A stretch of DNA of 64,000 nucleotides from Lepidodermella squamata (lineage: Eukaryota; Gastrotricha): the NCBI GenBank assembly GCA_047495785.1, contig JBLDXI010000029.1, positions 496,001 through 560,000 of the forward strand, in the 5' to 3' direction. Below are positions 12,801-24,491 of this stretch, piece by piece. Made by a program: the position numbers and the translations under genes. Each line of letters opens with the position of its first letter. Position 1 is the first letter of the stretch. A model generated the notes under the pieces. It had not been told where the DNA came from, ran no database searches, and saw only the letters and a list, made by a program, of their open reading frames with translations.

Positions 12801-14330
12801 CCAGACAACAGGTCTTTATTTGTATCTATAGGCGATGATAGGGCATCGAGAAACGGGATCAACTGGCATGGTGGGCAGTCTGTATTGCAGATTTCGAGTC
12901 GAACTATGCCGTTTTTACAAGTCGACACTGCTTTCCGCAGCAAATTATCAACTCCAGCGGTTTGATTGGCTAAGTTCAGCCCATCCACTGAGACTAATAT
13001 GCCACCAGGTCGAATTCCGGCCTTCTGAGCCGGTGATTCAGTCACAACAGCTGAGATGTAGTAGCCTTGAAAAACAGTGAAGCGTTGTTTGGTTGAATCA
13101 ACGCCATCAACGGAGAACAAAGTTGAGACGAAAACGATGCCTAACGCTTCATTCGGGTCGGTTATCGTCACGGGGAAAGACTCGATGTGGGAGAACTGGT
13201 TGATAAGAGGTGTCGAGTCAAGGGTTAGGGTAAAAAATAGCAGTGCGTTCGGCTCATTCGACGGTGGAAGACGCGAAAACGAAGCAACGTGAATGTTCAA
13301 CGGCATCGGTGGTTGTAAATTCAGACCTTCCGGGGTGGTCCTACCCTTGCCACCATCGATATCTATCACTGGGTTTTGTTGTTGCTGATTGCTTGTCTGA
13401 AGATTGATAACCGGACCTTGCGTGGTTGGTCGAGGAAAGAAAGGTGGGAAGCGAATTTTGAAATTCGGCAAAACATGCCGGCGTCTGATGGTCCGCTTAA
13501 TCTTAGCAACTATAATATTGGCCAGCTGAGGAACAGCGCGGCCTTGCACCTGGGTTACCGCGTCGATAACAGTGTGAGGTTCATCGGTGAATGTCACTGA
13601 CCAATGCGTGAAAGGCTGCCTTGAGAACCGTATTTCAATATTGCCAACTAGCTGTCGCAGGCGGATGAAGACGAAAGCGTCTCGTCCGATTGGAAGACCA
13701 ACATCGAGGGAAACATAAAATTCTCCTGCATAACGCAAGTCACATCGTATTGCCACTTCCTATAAAAAAGAACACCGATTTCACCCATCTTGAAAGTGAA
13801 CAAATCTCTTTACCTCAACAATGTCTTTAGACTGATTGGTTTTCCAGTGAGATAGTTTAACGTTAGATATGATTGGAGGTTGATTGCCAAGGCCAAATTT
13901 GTTCAAACGGACGTCTTTGATTAGACGCGAAGGTAACTTCTCCTTCAGCTCTTCCACTTCAATTATAAGCTTTTCACGAAACCATCTAAAAAAGGGGTGG
14001 TTATACGCGGAAAATACATAAAAACCTTTAATAATTCTTACTTTTGCACCTTCTCGGTGTCTTTTAGTTCTGCAAATAAAAACTGGAGGAGGCTACCAAG
14101 CCAAACTTTTGGGTTATCAGCGTCATGAACATCGAGGTCCTAGAATAATAGCACGTGTTAAATTCCAACAATGCAAAATTGTTCTTTAAACTTACAATAA
14201 TCTTAGGAGTTTCGTGCCGCTTCTCAGGCGGTAGTAATATTCTCTCGACAAGGGATTGCCAATACAAAATAATGATCAAGGTCAAGAAAGATCCAATGAG
14301 GCCTCCGAGGCAAAATACAATTAATAGCAT
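9876..14330 (-). CDS. PDZD8: PDZD8-like SMP-domain lipid-transfer tether, 5 exons
   Basis: PDZD8 is an ER membrane protein that moves lipids at contacts with late endosomes and lysosomes. Exons in transcript order are 14330-14196, 14139-14042, 13985-13814, 13759-10856 and 10118-9876, giving 1183 residues (human 1154). Residues 1-27 form the N-terminal membrane anchor with the conserved GSFLTL motif. The SMP domain spans about 46-246 and includes FTHW and the LPNFKIRF strand. A PDZ domain lies at about 330-426, a C2-like segment at 580-745 ending in GDITI, and a C1 zinc finger at 804-850 (CTIC, CMRC, CHPRC). A coiled coil near 1029-1101 leads into the last exon, whose LLIVHYSSGLDD segment matches the human C-terminal motif. 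The 736-bp last intron looks empty. Identification is strong because every domain is in order. Confidence 0.93.
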
Positions 14331-15573
14331 TGCCCTGTGGTCAGGGCTGAAAGGAAACCTTTAAAACAAACAAACTCCATAAAATAGGCTTTATCATCTG
14401 ATATAAAAGGGGATATCATGTTTCATGTTTCTGTGCAAAGTTAGCGTTATGTGTCAAGTCGCCAACGATCATTCTTCATACTCTTGTTTAAAATTCGATG
14501 TTTAAAATATAACTAGAGTAACCCGTAAACTGTTCCTTTTCACACAGTTGAAATCTGAAGAGCGCAAATTGCGACTAGTGATCCGAGAACGGACATACGA
14601 AAAGCAAGCTGGTTTCCTGTATTGAAAAATTGAACCGGCAAAATCAACGAATCGTCGCATTCGATGAGTCATGAGTCACCAGCCGCAAGGTAGGACGTGG
14701 AAAGAGGAAAACGGGAATCAGGGACAGCGGACAGCGCGTAGCAGGTAGCAGACGATACTAAATTCAGACACTAACCAATTCATCCTCAGCCTTCAGATGA
14801 TCATCGGCGACCAGCCGCGAAACTCGACTTTGGATTTTTGAGATTTTTCGCAACTTTCAAAATTCTTGTCACAAATAAAAATAAAATATGTAATATAAAT
14901 TCACTAAAAATATAACACACTAAATTATCTTTAATTACCATCTTCAAAACAATTTCTTAATATTGCCGTATGCATTTTTAGCATTTTTTTCGAGTTCGAT
15001 TGTCTTACGCGCACTTGCTTCGCAGTGCGACGTAATGGGCAGGTCCCAATCATTATCTCTCCTGGAATCTGGAACCCTTAACTGGCAATCATTCGAGCCT
15101 ATCATTTCGTTCGAATTAGGGACAAGCCGCATCGATTTTTACGTTTCAGAATCAATACGTTGGTGCGTCTTCTTATTCCTGGGCTGTGATGTCGAATGGT
15201 TTATAGGAACATCTTGAACATGAGATATTGGTCTCAATAAATCTTGCTGGAAAATGGCTTAACGATAGGATTAACGGGATGTCTACGGAAAAACGATAGG
15301 TCTAAATCTGATCTCATTTCGGAAGTGTATGGTAGAATTGACGCTGATAACAGTTTCATTGTAAAGATGCGCTGGACCAGTTCACTTGTGTTTCTTAAAA
15401 ATTGATCTACACCACTCCCAAAAAGCCAATATTCAAACATGTTACTAATATTGATTGATTATTCCTGTTGGCTAACATTCAAATTTTCCAGTTTCCAGCT
15501 GAAACGATTAGATGACTTATTGTTGCGGACCCAATGTTAAGATCATCGGCAGCGAAGAAAACGCTTAGTGATA
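14331..15573. other. Region upstream of PDZD8
   Basis: This AT-rich stretch should include the PDZD8 promoter and 5' UTR. Open frames near 14.96-15.44 kb show no recognisable domain. No other feature was seen until the TA-flanked transposon end at 15574. Confidence 0.35.
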
Positions 15574-16530
15574 CAGGGTGTTCCTTTCAAAACCGAACAT
15601 CCTGCCGTAGTCGCGAAAAATAAATCTGCCGGCTATTTTACGAAAATTATTTTACTAAAATTATTTTTAAACACTATTAACAATAAACAATTCAATTGCG
15701 AAATGCCTTTGAATTTTAGCGCGCGTTACCACGTCGACGCGTTGGTTTTCAAATTTTATCCGTTAAAACGCCTGAAATCAGGGTTTTCTAATCCAGTTCT
15801 TAAGATAGTCTGCAAGCGCGCAGCTCCACGCCTGTCAAATTTCAAGTCAGTAAAGCGAGCCGAATGCAATAGCCGCGTCCTTTTTTCTTAATCTATCTCA
15901 GTTTTAGTAATGTGATATACCCAAAATCGGTAAAAAGAGCCTAAAGTTGCGCTTCCTTGCCGTGGAAATCCACTGCGTGTATTCAAAAGACGTCGGTGCA
16001 ATGAGGTTTTCTGCTGTCATTAAGAATGCTAATGGTATATCAAGCGGCCCTGATAAATTGCTTCTCAATTTTGAGTCCGCGGATCAGAGAACCGCACCCT
16101 TTTATGGCCAAAATGCACTGCTGTTAGCTGTTTCACGGTAAAAATGGTAGTGGCATCATATAAATGGACGGAAAGACAGGGAGAAAATGTCGAATTTACA
16201 TCTATGTATGTTGTAGATCCGCGTAAGACATTTGCTCCTTCTTCATTATCAATAGACCCACATCCTGGTGTAGGTACACCACGTCATCCGCAGTGATGCC
16301 GTAGTCCATTCTTACTAGCTGATCAAAGCTGATCTCAAAGGATTTTCTGCGGTTATATATCAAGCATGTTCTAATAGAACTGTTAATATAAAAAAGCAAC
16401 AAGGCAAGGCTATATCAGAGATTTCATTGGAAATCGAGCCGCTAAACTTAATGTTGTTTATATATTTCCCGTTCGTAACGTCGTCAAGTTAAACCTCCTT
16501 GCTTGGATTGTGGCTTATATGCGTTTTACT

Positions 16531-18225
16531 CTTGAGAGGAATAACGTTATGGAGACTCCACTCAAGGAAAATGCTGTTAACGCAAACTCGAAAATCGATA
16601 ATTTACGATCAAGGCAAAAAATGAGCAAAAAATGGTCGCTCACACAAATTAAATCACCATTTTTCAGCCACACGCCATTACGCACTAGAAAATGACCGGT
16701 CGCAGGTAAACTGCAGCGATTTTCACCTTGCTAGACTCAATTTATTCTAAATCCAAATACATATTCGGAAAGCTCAGGTCAGCGCGATTGGATCGGCCGA
16801 AAAACATATTTAAAAAATCGCAATATTAAAGATTGCAGTTGCGATTTACGCGAATCAAGATTATCTCCACCTTCACATTTTTATGCGCATCACAATTGAG
16901 ATTTGACGAGCTCATCTGATCTCCGTGGAGTTAATTTTCCGACCAAGATTAGGAAGTATAGTAAAGATTACATCCGTCAACATTTTTAATTTCCCAGGAA
17001 TAGTAAATCAAAAATAATGATAATTATTGCTCATAGACAATCATGTCATTGCTATTGCCATTACTATTATTTGTGACTTATGGAAATTCACAATTTCCCT
17101 GTTGCAGAACCAAATTTTAGATATAATTAAGAGAGATTATCTGCAATTACATGTATGTAAGCCTTATACACTATATGGCTAGCTGCCACCTATTACTTTG
17201 TGAACACGACTTGACCGTAATTTGTCAAAATTATTCCGTCATTCGATCTATGAATGCCTGGCCAACGAAGCTCAAGTCGTCTGCGATTCGCGATAAAAGC
17301 CCATTTTCGATATTTTCGATGGATTCCGATAAAATTGAATAGAAAGATTCCTCACCAGGAAACTATATGAAAATTTATACCGTATATGCCGAATTAATAT
17401 CCGAGTATCTTATTGTTTGAAAGCAACCGACAACAGGGGGCTTATTCAGGCTGGGGAATTAAATTGAGCTTTGGATAATAATTCGGCATATAGTTTATGT
17501 GAAACTATATTTAATTAGAGTACTATAGGTTTCATCGATTTCTGTTCGGAGCGTAAGCTGTCGTTCCAGCGAACTAAAATTATCGGTTTTGTTGAATTCC
17601 GTTTAATGTGGGATCTCCCGGAGTGAGACCGCATCACTCAGCGCATTAAGATATTCTGAAGGTTCAATTTAAAATACAAGCTCCCGGATCCGGTCCGTGG
17701 ACAGATCGAAAAGGGGAATCTGGGCAAGGGAAAGGGGCGAAATTAAATCTACGGTTAGAATTTAGAATTAGTACGGTTGGGATCGTGCTTGGTGTGTCGA
17801 GATATTAATATATTTGTGCCAAATCGCCAATATTTTCTCAAGTAATTCCACAATACGCTAGCGGAATTGCATGAATCGCTTGATAATCTAGATAATCATG
17901 ATTCGCGTAAATCGCAACTGCAATCTTTAATATTGCGATTTTTTAAATATGTTTTTCGGCCGATCCAATCGCGCTGACCTGAGCTTTCCGAATATGTATT
18001 TGGATTTAGAATAAATTGAGTCTAGCAAGGTGAAAATCGCTGCAGTTTACCTGCGACCGGTCATTTTCTAGTGCGTAATGGCGTGTGGCTGAAAAATGGT
18101 GATTTAATTTGTGTGAGCGACCATTTTTTGCTCATTTTTTGCCTTGATCGTAAATTATCGATTTTCGAGTTTGCGTTAACAGCATTTTCCTTGAGTGGAG
18201 TCTCCATAACGTTATTCCTCTCAAG
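16531..18225. mobile_element. Fold-back element with about 338-bp nearly perfect inverted arms
   Basis: The arms at 16531-16868 and 17887-18225 are inverted copies with very few mismatches, separated by about 1.0 kb. Each outer end carries its own small hairpin: CTTGAG and CTCAAG surround the palindrome ATAACGTTAT within about 37 bp. The loop holds no transposase-like ORF. Flanks do not show an obvious target duplication. Near-identity of the arms suggests recent insertion or ongoing gene conversion. Confidence 0.75.
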
Positions 18226-19013
18226 GCCTTCCTAAGTATTTTAACTATGGACTGCATGCCGCGTCGTTTAAGGTGCACAGCTCCATCTGATATCAGTTCC
18301 TTAGATCGCTTAGACTTGAGGCGGCGAATTCCGAGTAAGGATCGTCTCAGTAAGCAACCCCTACTAAGCGGACCAGTGACACTGCATCCTTACTAGAAGC
18401 AATCTTGCTAAGGATGTCCTTAGCAAGTAACGCATAACAAATACAAGTTCTCCATAGCGTCTCATTAACTTACTTAGCATATCCTTAGCACCCTTAACAA
18501 GGAAATCAACATGGAATGACCATTCGAATCAAGTTAAGTGTCTAACAAAGCGTCATTTAAGCTATTGCATACTAATTGGTAGCATCCGGCGGCGGAGCAC
18601 GTCTTTAAAAGTGAGAAAATAGCATCATTTCAGTGAAGAATTGACTGATATCACCGGATCCGCCGAAGACTTTGGGCAGCCAGGAAAACTGAAACATCGC
18701 TTAGAGACTGACAACCGAGATCTAATTCGTCACAGTTAGATGTCAACTGTTTGCGGCGGCTGCGACCGGAGCAGTTTCATAACAATCAGTTATTTCTGTG
18801 TTCTAATTGATTTCCTTGCGGCAACATTCAAGGCGGGCATAACTGTTTGATGTATTACTGTGGTATCATTCCTAAACAAGTTCAACACCACGTCAGTCTT
18901 TGTCTTTTGATAGGCATCCTTTTGATCTCCGCTCGCGCATAGATGTTACGTTTCTTGTAAATATTTTTTGTGTTAAAACTATTTGAATGATAGAACTTCA
19001 CGACGCAATAAAT

Positions 19014-19399
19014 CTGAAATCGTTTGTTTTTGCTTACTCTTCTGCTTCTCTGGGAAATTCAGCGGGCGAGACGCGTTATACTATTGTAATTTAATACCCG
19101 TCTGATCAGCCAAACGGCGCCGTTTGGAAAACAGGCGGCCGAATTAGACGGCGCGGAAAATGGATAATGCCGCCTGATTCGGCCGTCTGATTTCGGCCGT
19201 CTGATTTGATGCATTTGGTGCATTTTTACAAAATTATACAGGGAAACTCTCCGTTGTTCAGCGGGCATGTTTGCCGGCTGCCCGCTTCAGCCGGCCGTCT
19301 GATTCAGGCGGCGGGCATGATCCTATAAATAGTATAACGCGTCTCGCCCGCTGAATTTCCCAGAGAAGCAGAAGAGTAAGCAAAAACAAACGATTTCAG
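19014..19399. mobile_element. MITE-like element, 71-bp inverted repeats
   Basis: Positions 19014-19084 and 19329-19399 are inverted copies with essentially no mismatches. The 244-bp centre is GC-rich and contains repeated CGGCCGTCTGATT words (near 19190, 19197-19207 and 19289). No ORF and no clear target duplication are present. Confidence 0.7.
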
Positions 19400-19559
19400 A
19401 CGACCTTAGCCCTAATGCGGCCGCTTGAAACTAGTAGTGGCTGAAACGAGTCAGCAGTGAATCGTTTGCAGAATTTTAACCCGATTGTAGCTAGGCATTC
19501 AAATAATGACTAAAATTCATGCATGGACCTCTTATGACCACATAAATGACGAAGGAATG

Positions 19560-20660
19560 CGGCTATAACGCGTTGAAACGTCCTTTAACCAGGATGGGTA
19601 TAGCATCAGAAAGCCGACCCAGCGCTCGAGTTAGGGCGGCAACATCAGCTTTTTTCTGCTTTATCGTCAAGCTGAAATAGTCTCTTAGCAAATTCAATTG
19701 TTATAGCCGCAATCTAACCGCTAAATTGTTAGCTTACATCAAAAATGTTCCGAAAAACCCGAAAAAACTCGAAAAATGCATGCCAAGCCACTGAAACTGA
19801 AAAACCGCGCCGATCAACCTAAAAATAATGGTAACTAAGAAATATACACTCTATTCTACAAGAAAGCGATGAGAAATATTGTTCTAGCCAGATTATTTCA
19901 AGAGCTGGACTATCCTTAAAGTTGTTGATCTGACCTGATGATGACGTCCAATCAGAACGTGCAGGGCAGTGAAAAGTCGATCCTGCGCTTGAGTTCGGTC
20001 GGCAACATCTGCTTTTTCCTGCTTAATCGCCATACTGATATGGTCTCTAAGCAAAATCAACCAATTTTACCCCAATCTGGCCGTTGCATTACTTCCTAAC
20101 ATCAATAAAGTTCCGATAAACCCGAAAAACTCCATTTTAACGTCCAAATGTGCCCTGAGCCATAAAACGTGAAAAACCACGGTGACCACTCAAAATGTCA
20201 TGGTAACTAAGAAATGCACACTCTATTCTACCAGAAAACAATGATCAAAAATGCTAATTAAGCAGATTTCATGACCTGGACCATCTTGAAGAGTGCTCAT
20301 CTGACCAGAGGTGAGATCTAGCGCAGCAGGCATGGCAGAAGGAAGTCAGTCCTGCTCGAGAGTTAGTATGGCAACGCCGGCTTTTTCTTGTTTTATTATC
20401 AAAGTATTTACGTCCCCTAGAAGATTCACTCATTTCAGCCCCCGTTTGACCGCTAAATGTTTGCTAAAAAATCATTAATGTTCCGAATATCCCGAAAAAC
20501 TCCATTTTCTCGACAGTATGGATCCATAGCAGCAGCAAGTGAAAAACCGCGGTGACCCCCAAAACTGTCACGGTAACTAAGTAGTATTTACTCTGCTTTA
20601 CAAGAAAACGATGAGAAACAGTGTTTTTGACGGGAGATTTGTTGGCATAGACCACCTTGA
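19560..20660. repeat. Diverged tandem repeat, period about 370 bp, 3 copies
   Basis: The phrase GGTAACTAAG recurs at 19830, 20202 and 20572 (spacings 372 and 370). Each copy also shares a GGCAACxxC block, a CCCGAAAAACTC-type block and a CTCTxxTTxTAC block in the same order. Copies differ at many positions, so this is an old, satellite-like array. Its reading frames are not conserved. Confidence 0.7.
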
Positions 20661-22239
20661 ACATGGTGATATTGTAGTCTTTGCTCTGAAAGACTGACTG
20701 GCTGTTCGGGCATGCGTGCTGAAAATAATCATTATCCTACAAGAAAGGCTGTGGTAATCTTGTAGAGAACACAAAACTATACTTAAAAACACTGTTTCCA
20801 CAAGGAATAACCGCGCTCAGATGGAAGTTTTCGCGGTTATACGCCTGAGAACCGCGAAAAATGTCACAAAAAAGGCTTGTTTAGGCTTAGCGGTTACATC
20901 TAACTGAGCCATATTTAGAAAAAAAGACGTCGGCTGCCTTATTATATGCTTGAAATGCTATCAGAAAAACATTGAGAGAGGTGTCGTCACCGGTGACAAA
21001 ATGCGGAATTACGGGGGAGAAGTTGCGCGCCGGGGAACTTGCGGGACGCGGAGCGGCTACAACGCGAAAACGGGCCGCATCGCGCAGCACGCTTTTTCGT
21101 AGCAGCAAAATTTTTATTTAAAAAAAATTATTAATATAATAAAATAAAAATATTTTTAAAAGGATATTTAATTTTGTGCATAAAATTTTGCGGTAGCACG
21201 CGATTTTCCAGCGCGCGCGGCGGATGTTCGGTTTTGAATGGAACACCCTGTAGCTTATGCCGTGTATTCCGAAATATAATTATAAGAACACGCTTTATTA
21301 TTATTTCGGAATATACGCTATCTATCTCTGATTAACAGGATGATTTTGCCGCAATAACTTGAAAAACTATCATCTCTTTTGCTAGGAAAGCAGAAAGCAG
21401 GGAGAGTGTAAGAGACGGAAATGATGATACAATAAACGACTGACGGCAAGCAGCGAAATTACTAATGCGAGTGGAGGCAAAAGAAAATGGTGAAAATGAC
21501 AGAAAACGAGACGCAGAAATGTTTCATCATGGAGAGGCTTTGTGCCTTCACACGTGCCTTCACAGTTCACCATTCACATGTGTTTCCTACACATGAATAG
21601 ATATCCAGACTGGTATAACGTTCATTGTTCAGCTGCACACATCTTTCGTAAACAATAACCACGATCGAAATATGACGGACCCTCCCATCAATTCATGATT
21701 TATCGATATTTATTTAACCCTTAACCGCCGGCGCAATGACGTGTTAACTCGAGCACCTTTCAGAAAATCCCAGAAAATCAAGAAGAGGCTAAAATCAAAT
21801 TCCGAGTCGGCAGAAAGTCTCACATTTAGCCTAAGATTGAAAGCCGAACCTCTTTTTCAGAAGAAATTTACCTGGGTTGCCTATGACGTGTTAACAAGTC
21901 ATTTAGAAATTTTCTAACTATTTTCGACCTGGTCGGAATGGCTTTGAAAATGTGGATTTTCGGGGAGTGCATGTTTCTTGCTATTGATTTATCATAATTT
22001 ATAACGCAACAATGGGTTCGATAGCCCAAATCCTCCGACCACGGTGAATTTACTCCGGAATTAACGCGTGTACACGTCTTCGGCGGCTAAGGGTTACGGC
22101 TCTATTATTCGACTTCCAAAAACATGAGCATCAGCTGGGGCCTAATCCTATAGGCCAGATTTTTATCCATCTCGGCCCATGTCGATTTACGCCCTTCGAG
22201 ATTTACGAGCCACTCTTCCTCCTCGCTTTAATCAATGTT

Positions 22240-22506
22240 TTAATGTTTGTTTAAGTCGCCTAATGCTTTGACAGAAAATTCACATATTTTGCAAGCGAAA
22301 GTGTCCTTAACTTCATCAAATTTCCAGTAAATATCCGGATATTCGCCCAATGCTGCTTTTTTCCAATTTATTTTGAGTAACACACTAGTGTTTTTTTTTT
22401 CGTTTTTTCGTGCTGCAATGCTCCAACTTGTGCTCCAACGGTATAAGATATGTGAGAATCGGAGCCGAAATGACTGCGCTATGAAAACATAAAGTCGGCT
22501 CAACAT
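22240..22506 (-). pseudogene. Possible zinc-finger (BED-like) transposase remnant
   Basis: An 88-codon open stretch on the minus strand ends in a segment with CKIC followed by a leucine and histidine (LNKH). This resembles the first half of a BED-type finger found at the N-terminus of hAT transposases. A stop follows the first histidine, and there is no ATG at the open start. It may be chance. Confidence 0.2.
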
Positions 22507-23180
22507 TTATGCCCCATACTGTATAACAGAAAGCAACGCCTTTATTGCTTAATTATGGTTTAACTAGTTACTGGCCGCGCTAGTTTGAACCAAGGGGCCA
22601 GAGTAAAACATGACTCGCGCGCTAACCTAGTCAACGGCGTGCGTATTACCATTATGGCACCCTGCGAGTTACGCGCGCGTCTAATAGCGCTAGAGCCAAG
22701 TGCGTGCCAGGTGCTTAAATCCCTATAGGCGTACAACATATATAAGTCTTTCGGGCGCTCGTTAACAATAGAGTGACCATAGCAGATAGCAGGCGCGCCG
22801 TCTACACCAACACATTCCTGTCGTCACTAATAGCGTATAATATATAGCAAGTACTCGTAGTGACCCTTTTCCTTATTGCCGATTTAAAATCTCGTTGTGC
22901 GCATTCTTTACCCTATTCACATTAAAGCCTTTACGGACTTGTCAATATCATGGTGTTCTGATATTTTATTCTTGGACATCTCAATTTTGGAGCATTTACC
23001 ACACAAGTAGTCAAACAAAACATCTTCTGTCATAGACTTCATAGCTAGTTTCTCTGCTTCAATTCTATTGAAAGAAGGAGCTTATAGTCCTGAAGACATG
23101 AAAAATGATGCAGGTTTTTGGACATTGAATATCTTCTCTAATAGGTTAATACGTTCGTGTACGCCCAGTTTTGAGGGTAT

Positions 23181-23707
23181 ACCTCACTTGCGCATTTATC
23201 ACTTGCGCATTAACGTTTTATAAAAATTTTCACTTGCGCATTTTATTCGAAATTATTCCCTAGTGAAAATCGGTTGCACAAAACTGACGAAAAATGCAGA
23301 TTGCACCAAAATGCTGCTTAATTTGGCACCTCCACTCTGAGGTATTTAGCAAAAACTTTCAAAATTGACCATTTTTAAGGCAAAAATTTTTGTAGAAAAG
23401 CGCATTGAGCAACTTATAAATGGTGAATTTTGAAAGTTTTAGCTAAATACCTCAGAGTGGAGGTGCCAAATTAAGCAGCATGCAACCGATTTTCACTAGG
23501 GTTTTCACTAGGGTTGGAATTTATTGCTGTTTCACAGGCACTGAGTATTATTATCATGAAAATGTTTAGTGAAAAATGTAATAACGTATTGGGCATCATC
23601 TTGCAAAACCTGTCTTTTCAATAGAAGTTTTCATAATAATAAGACTCAGTGCCTGTGAAACAGCAATATTTTCCTATAATTTCGCATTAAATGCGCAAGT
23701 GAAGGTA
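23181..23707. mobile_element. Nested inverted-repeat (MITE/fold-back) cluster
   Basis: The word CACTTGCGCATT occurs at about 23184, 23199 and 23230 and once inverted near 23691-23702. Inside, about 23309-23370 pairs with about 23423-23481, and a second pair (about 23523-23560 with about 23620-23665) carries TTGCTGTTTCACAGGCACTGAG. The arrangement is two hairpins placed between shared outer ends, with no ORF. Confidence 0.6.
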
Positions 23708-24013
23708 ATTCAGTTTTGAAATATCATTGGTCATTTTTGTAATTCAGCTTGGTTATTAACTAATCTAGAGAGTTCTTCAATATATCAATATTCTCAATTT
23801 TTCCTGGGAAATGTTCTCGTTTCAGCATTGCGACCTATCAAGTTTTCCGTTGTAAAATAATATTGCTATAGAAATATGCCGAAAGATAAGCCGAAAGATG
23901 CCGAAGAATTTTTAAGAATAAGCGCATTGCCTGAATATACTATTTGCGATTTCCTTATCAAGAAAAGAATTATTACCTAGTTAATTTGAATTAGATGAGA
24001 ACAGTCCTAGTGT

Positions 24014-24313
24014 TTAAACCGGCTTAAACCGAGCCGTCGCGCGCGAACGCCACACACCGAGTAGGGTAGTGTCAATTTTGTCCAAACCCTTAAAAATGTA
24101 AGTGTGCGTAGCAATCAGCCGCCTGGTATTAAAGCCCTCGTTTTGACGCAGTATTTCATAAATCGCGACGAGTAGACTTGAAAATTTGAAAAAACATTTT
24201 TTTAGGTAGGCCACGCCAGTAAATGGTAAGGGACCCTTACCATTTACTAAGGGTCCCCCGGTGGTCAAAGTACGCCAGACGTCATTTTGGGGGTGAAGAC
24301 TGCGGTCGCTCAT
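24014..24313 (-). other. Short ATG-initiated ORF of 99 codons, unrecognised
   Basis: This frame begins with ATG at 24313 and stays open for 99 codons. I recognise no domain. It overlaps a perfect 10-bp hairpin (GGGACCCTTA with TAAGGGTCCC, 24230-24257), so it may lie inside a repeat element rather than a gene. Confidence 0.2.
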
Positions 24314-24491
24314 CTACGTCACTGAACTGTCCTGCATTCTGAAGCCTTTTCCTTTACATACTTATGTTTACTGAGAGTGGGCGTTATGAAATTATAACGC
24401 TTGGTTGTATAGTTTCTCCAATAAGTCATTTGTTATTTGCATGTAGGAAACCAAATTAAAAAATAATTGTGTCCGTTGGGCTTTTTCAAGC

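Larger units (their letters stand above)
15574..21250. mobile_element. 5.7-kb TIR element with TA flanks (mariner/MITE-type ends), nested insertions
   Basis: The left end CAGGGTGTTCC begins at 15574 and the inverted right end finishes at 21250. The first 29 bp of the two ends match with one mismatch, and weaker similarity continues inward for a further 15-20 bp. Both ends are flanked by TA (15572-15573 and 21251-21252), the usual Tc1/mariner target duplication. The interior has no convincing transposase. It instead holds a fold-back element (16531-18225), a second inverted-repeat element (19014-19399) and three copies of a 370-bp tandem repeat (about 19560-20660). Large non-autonomous elements can grow this way by nested insertion. 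Two separate copies of the same small MITE, one at each end, is the alternative. Confidence 0.6.
21253..24491. other. Repeat-rich intergenic region upstream of the kinase-like gene
   Basis: This 3.2-kb stretch holds a possible transposase zinc-finger remnant on the minus strand (22240-22506), a CG-word-rich block at 22.56-22.82 kb, the inverted-repeat cluster at 23.18-23.71 kb, and a hairpin at 24230-24257. No confident gene was found. Confidence 0.4.

Noticed and set aside
14944-15440. Overlapping open frames upstream of PDZD8
   Set aside because: No recognisable domain and no conserved splice context; their length is compatible with chance.
20887-21108. Minus-strand 73-codon frame near the right end of the 5.7-kb element, considered as a transposase
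   Set aside because: It has no ATG, no DDE/D-like or helix-turn-helix motif, and is far too short.
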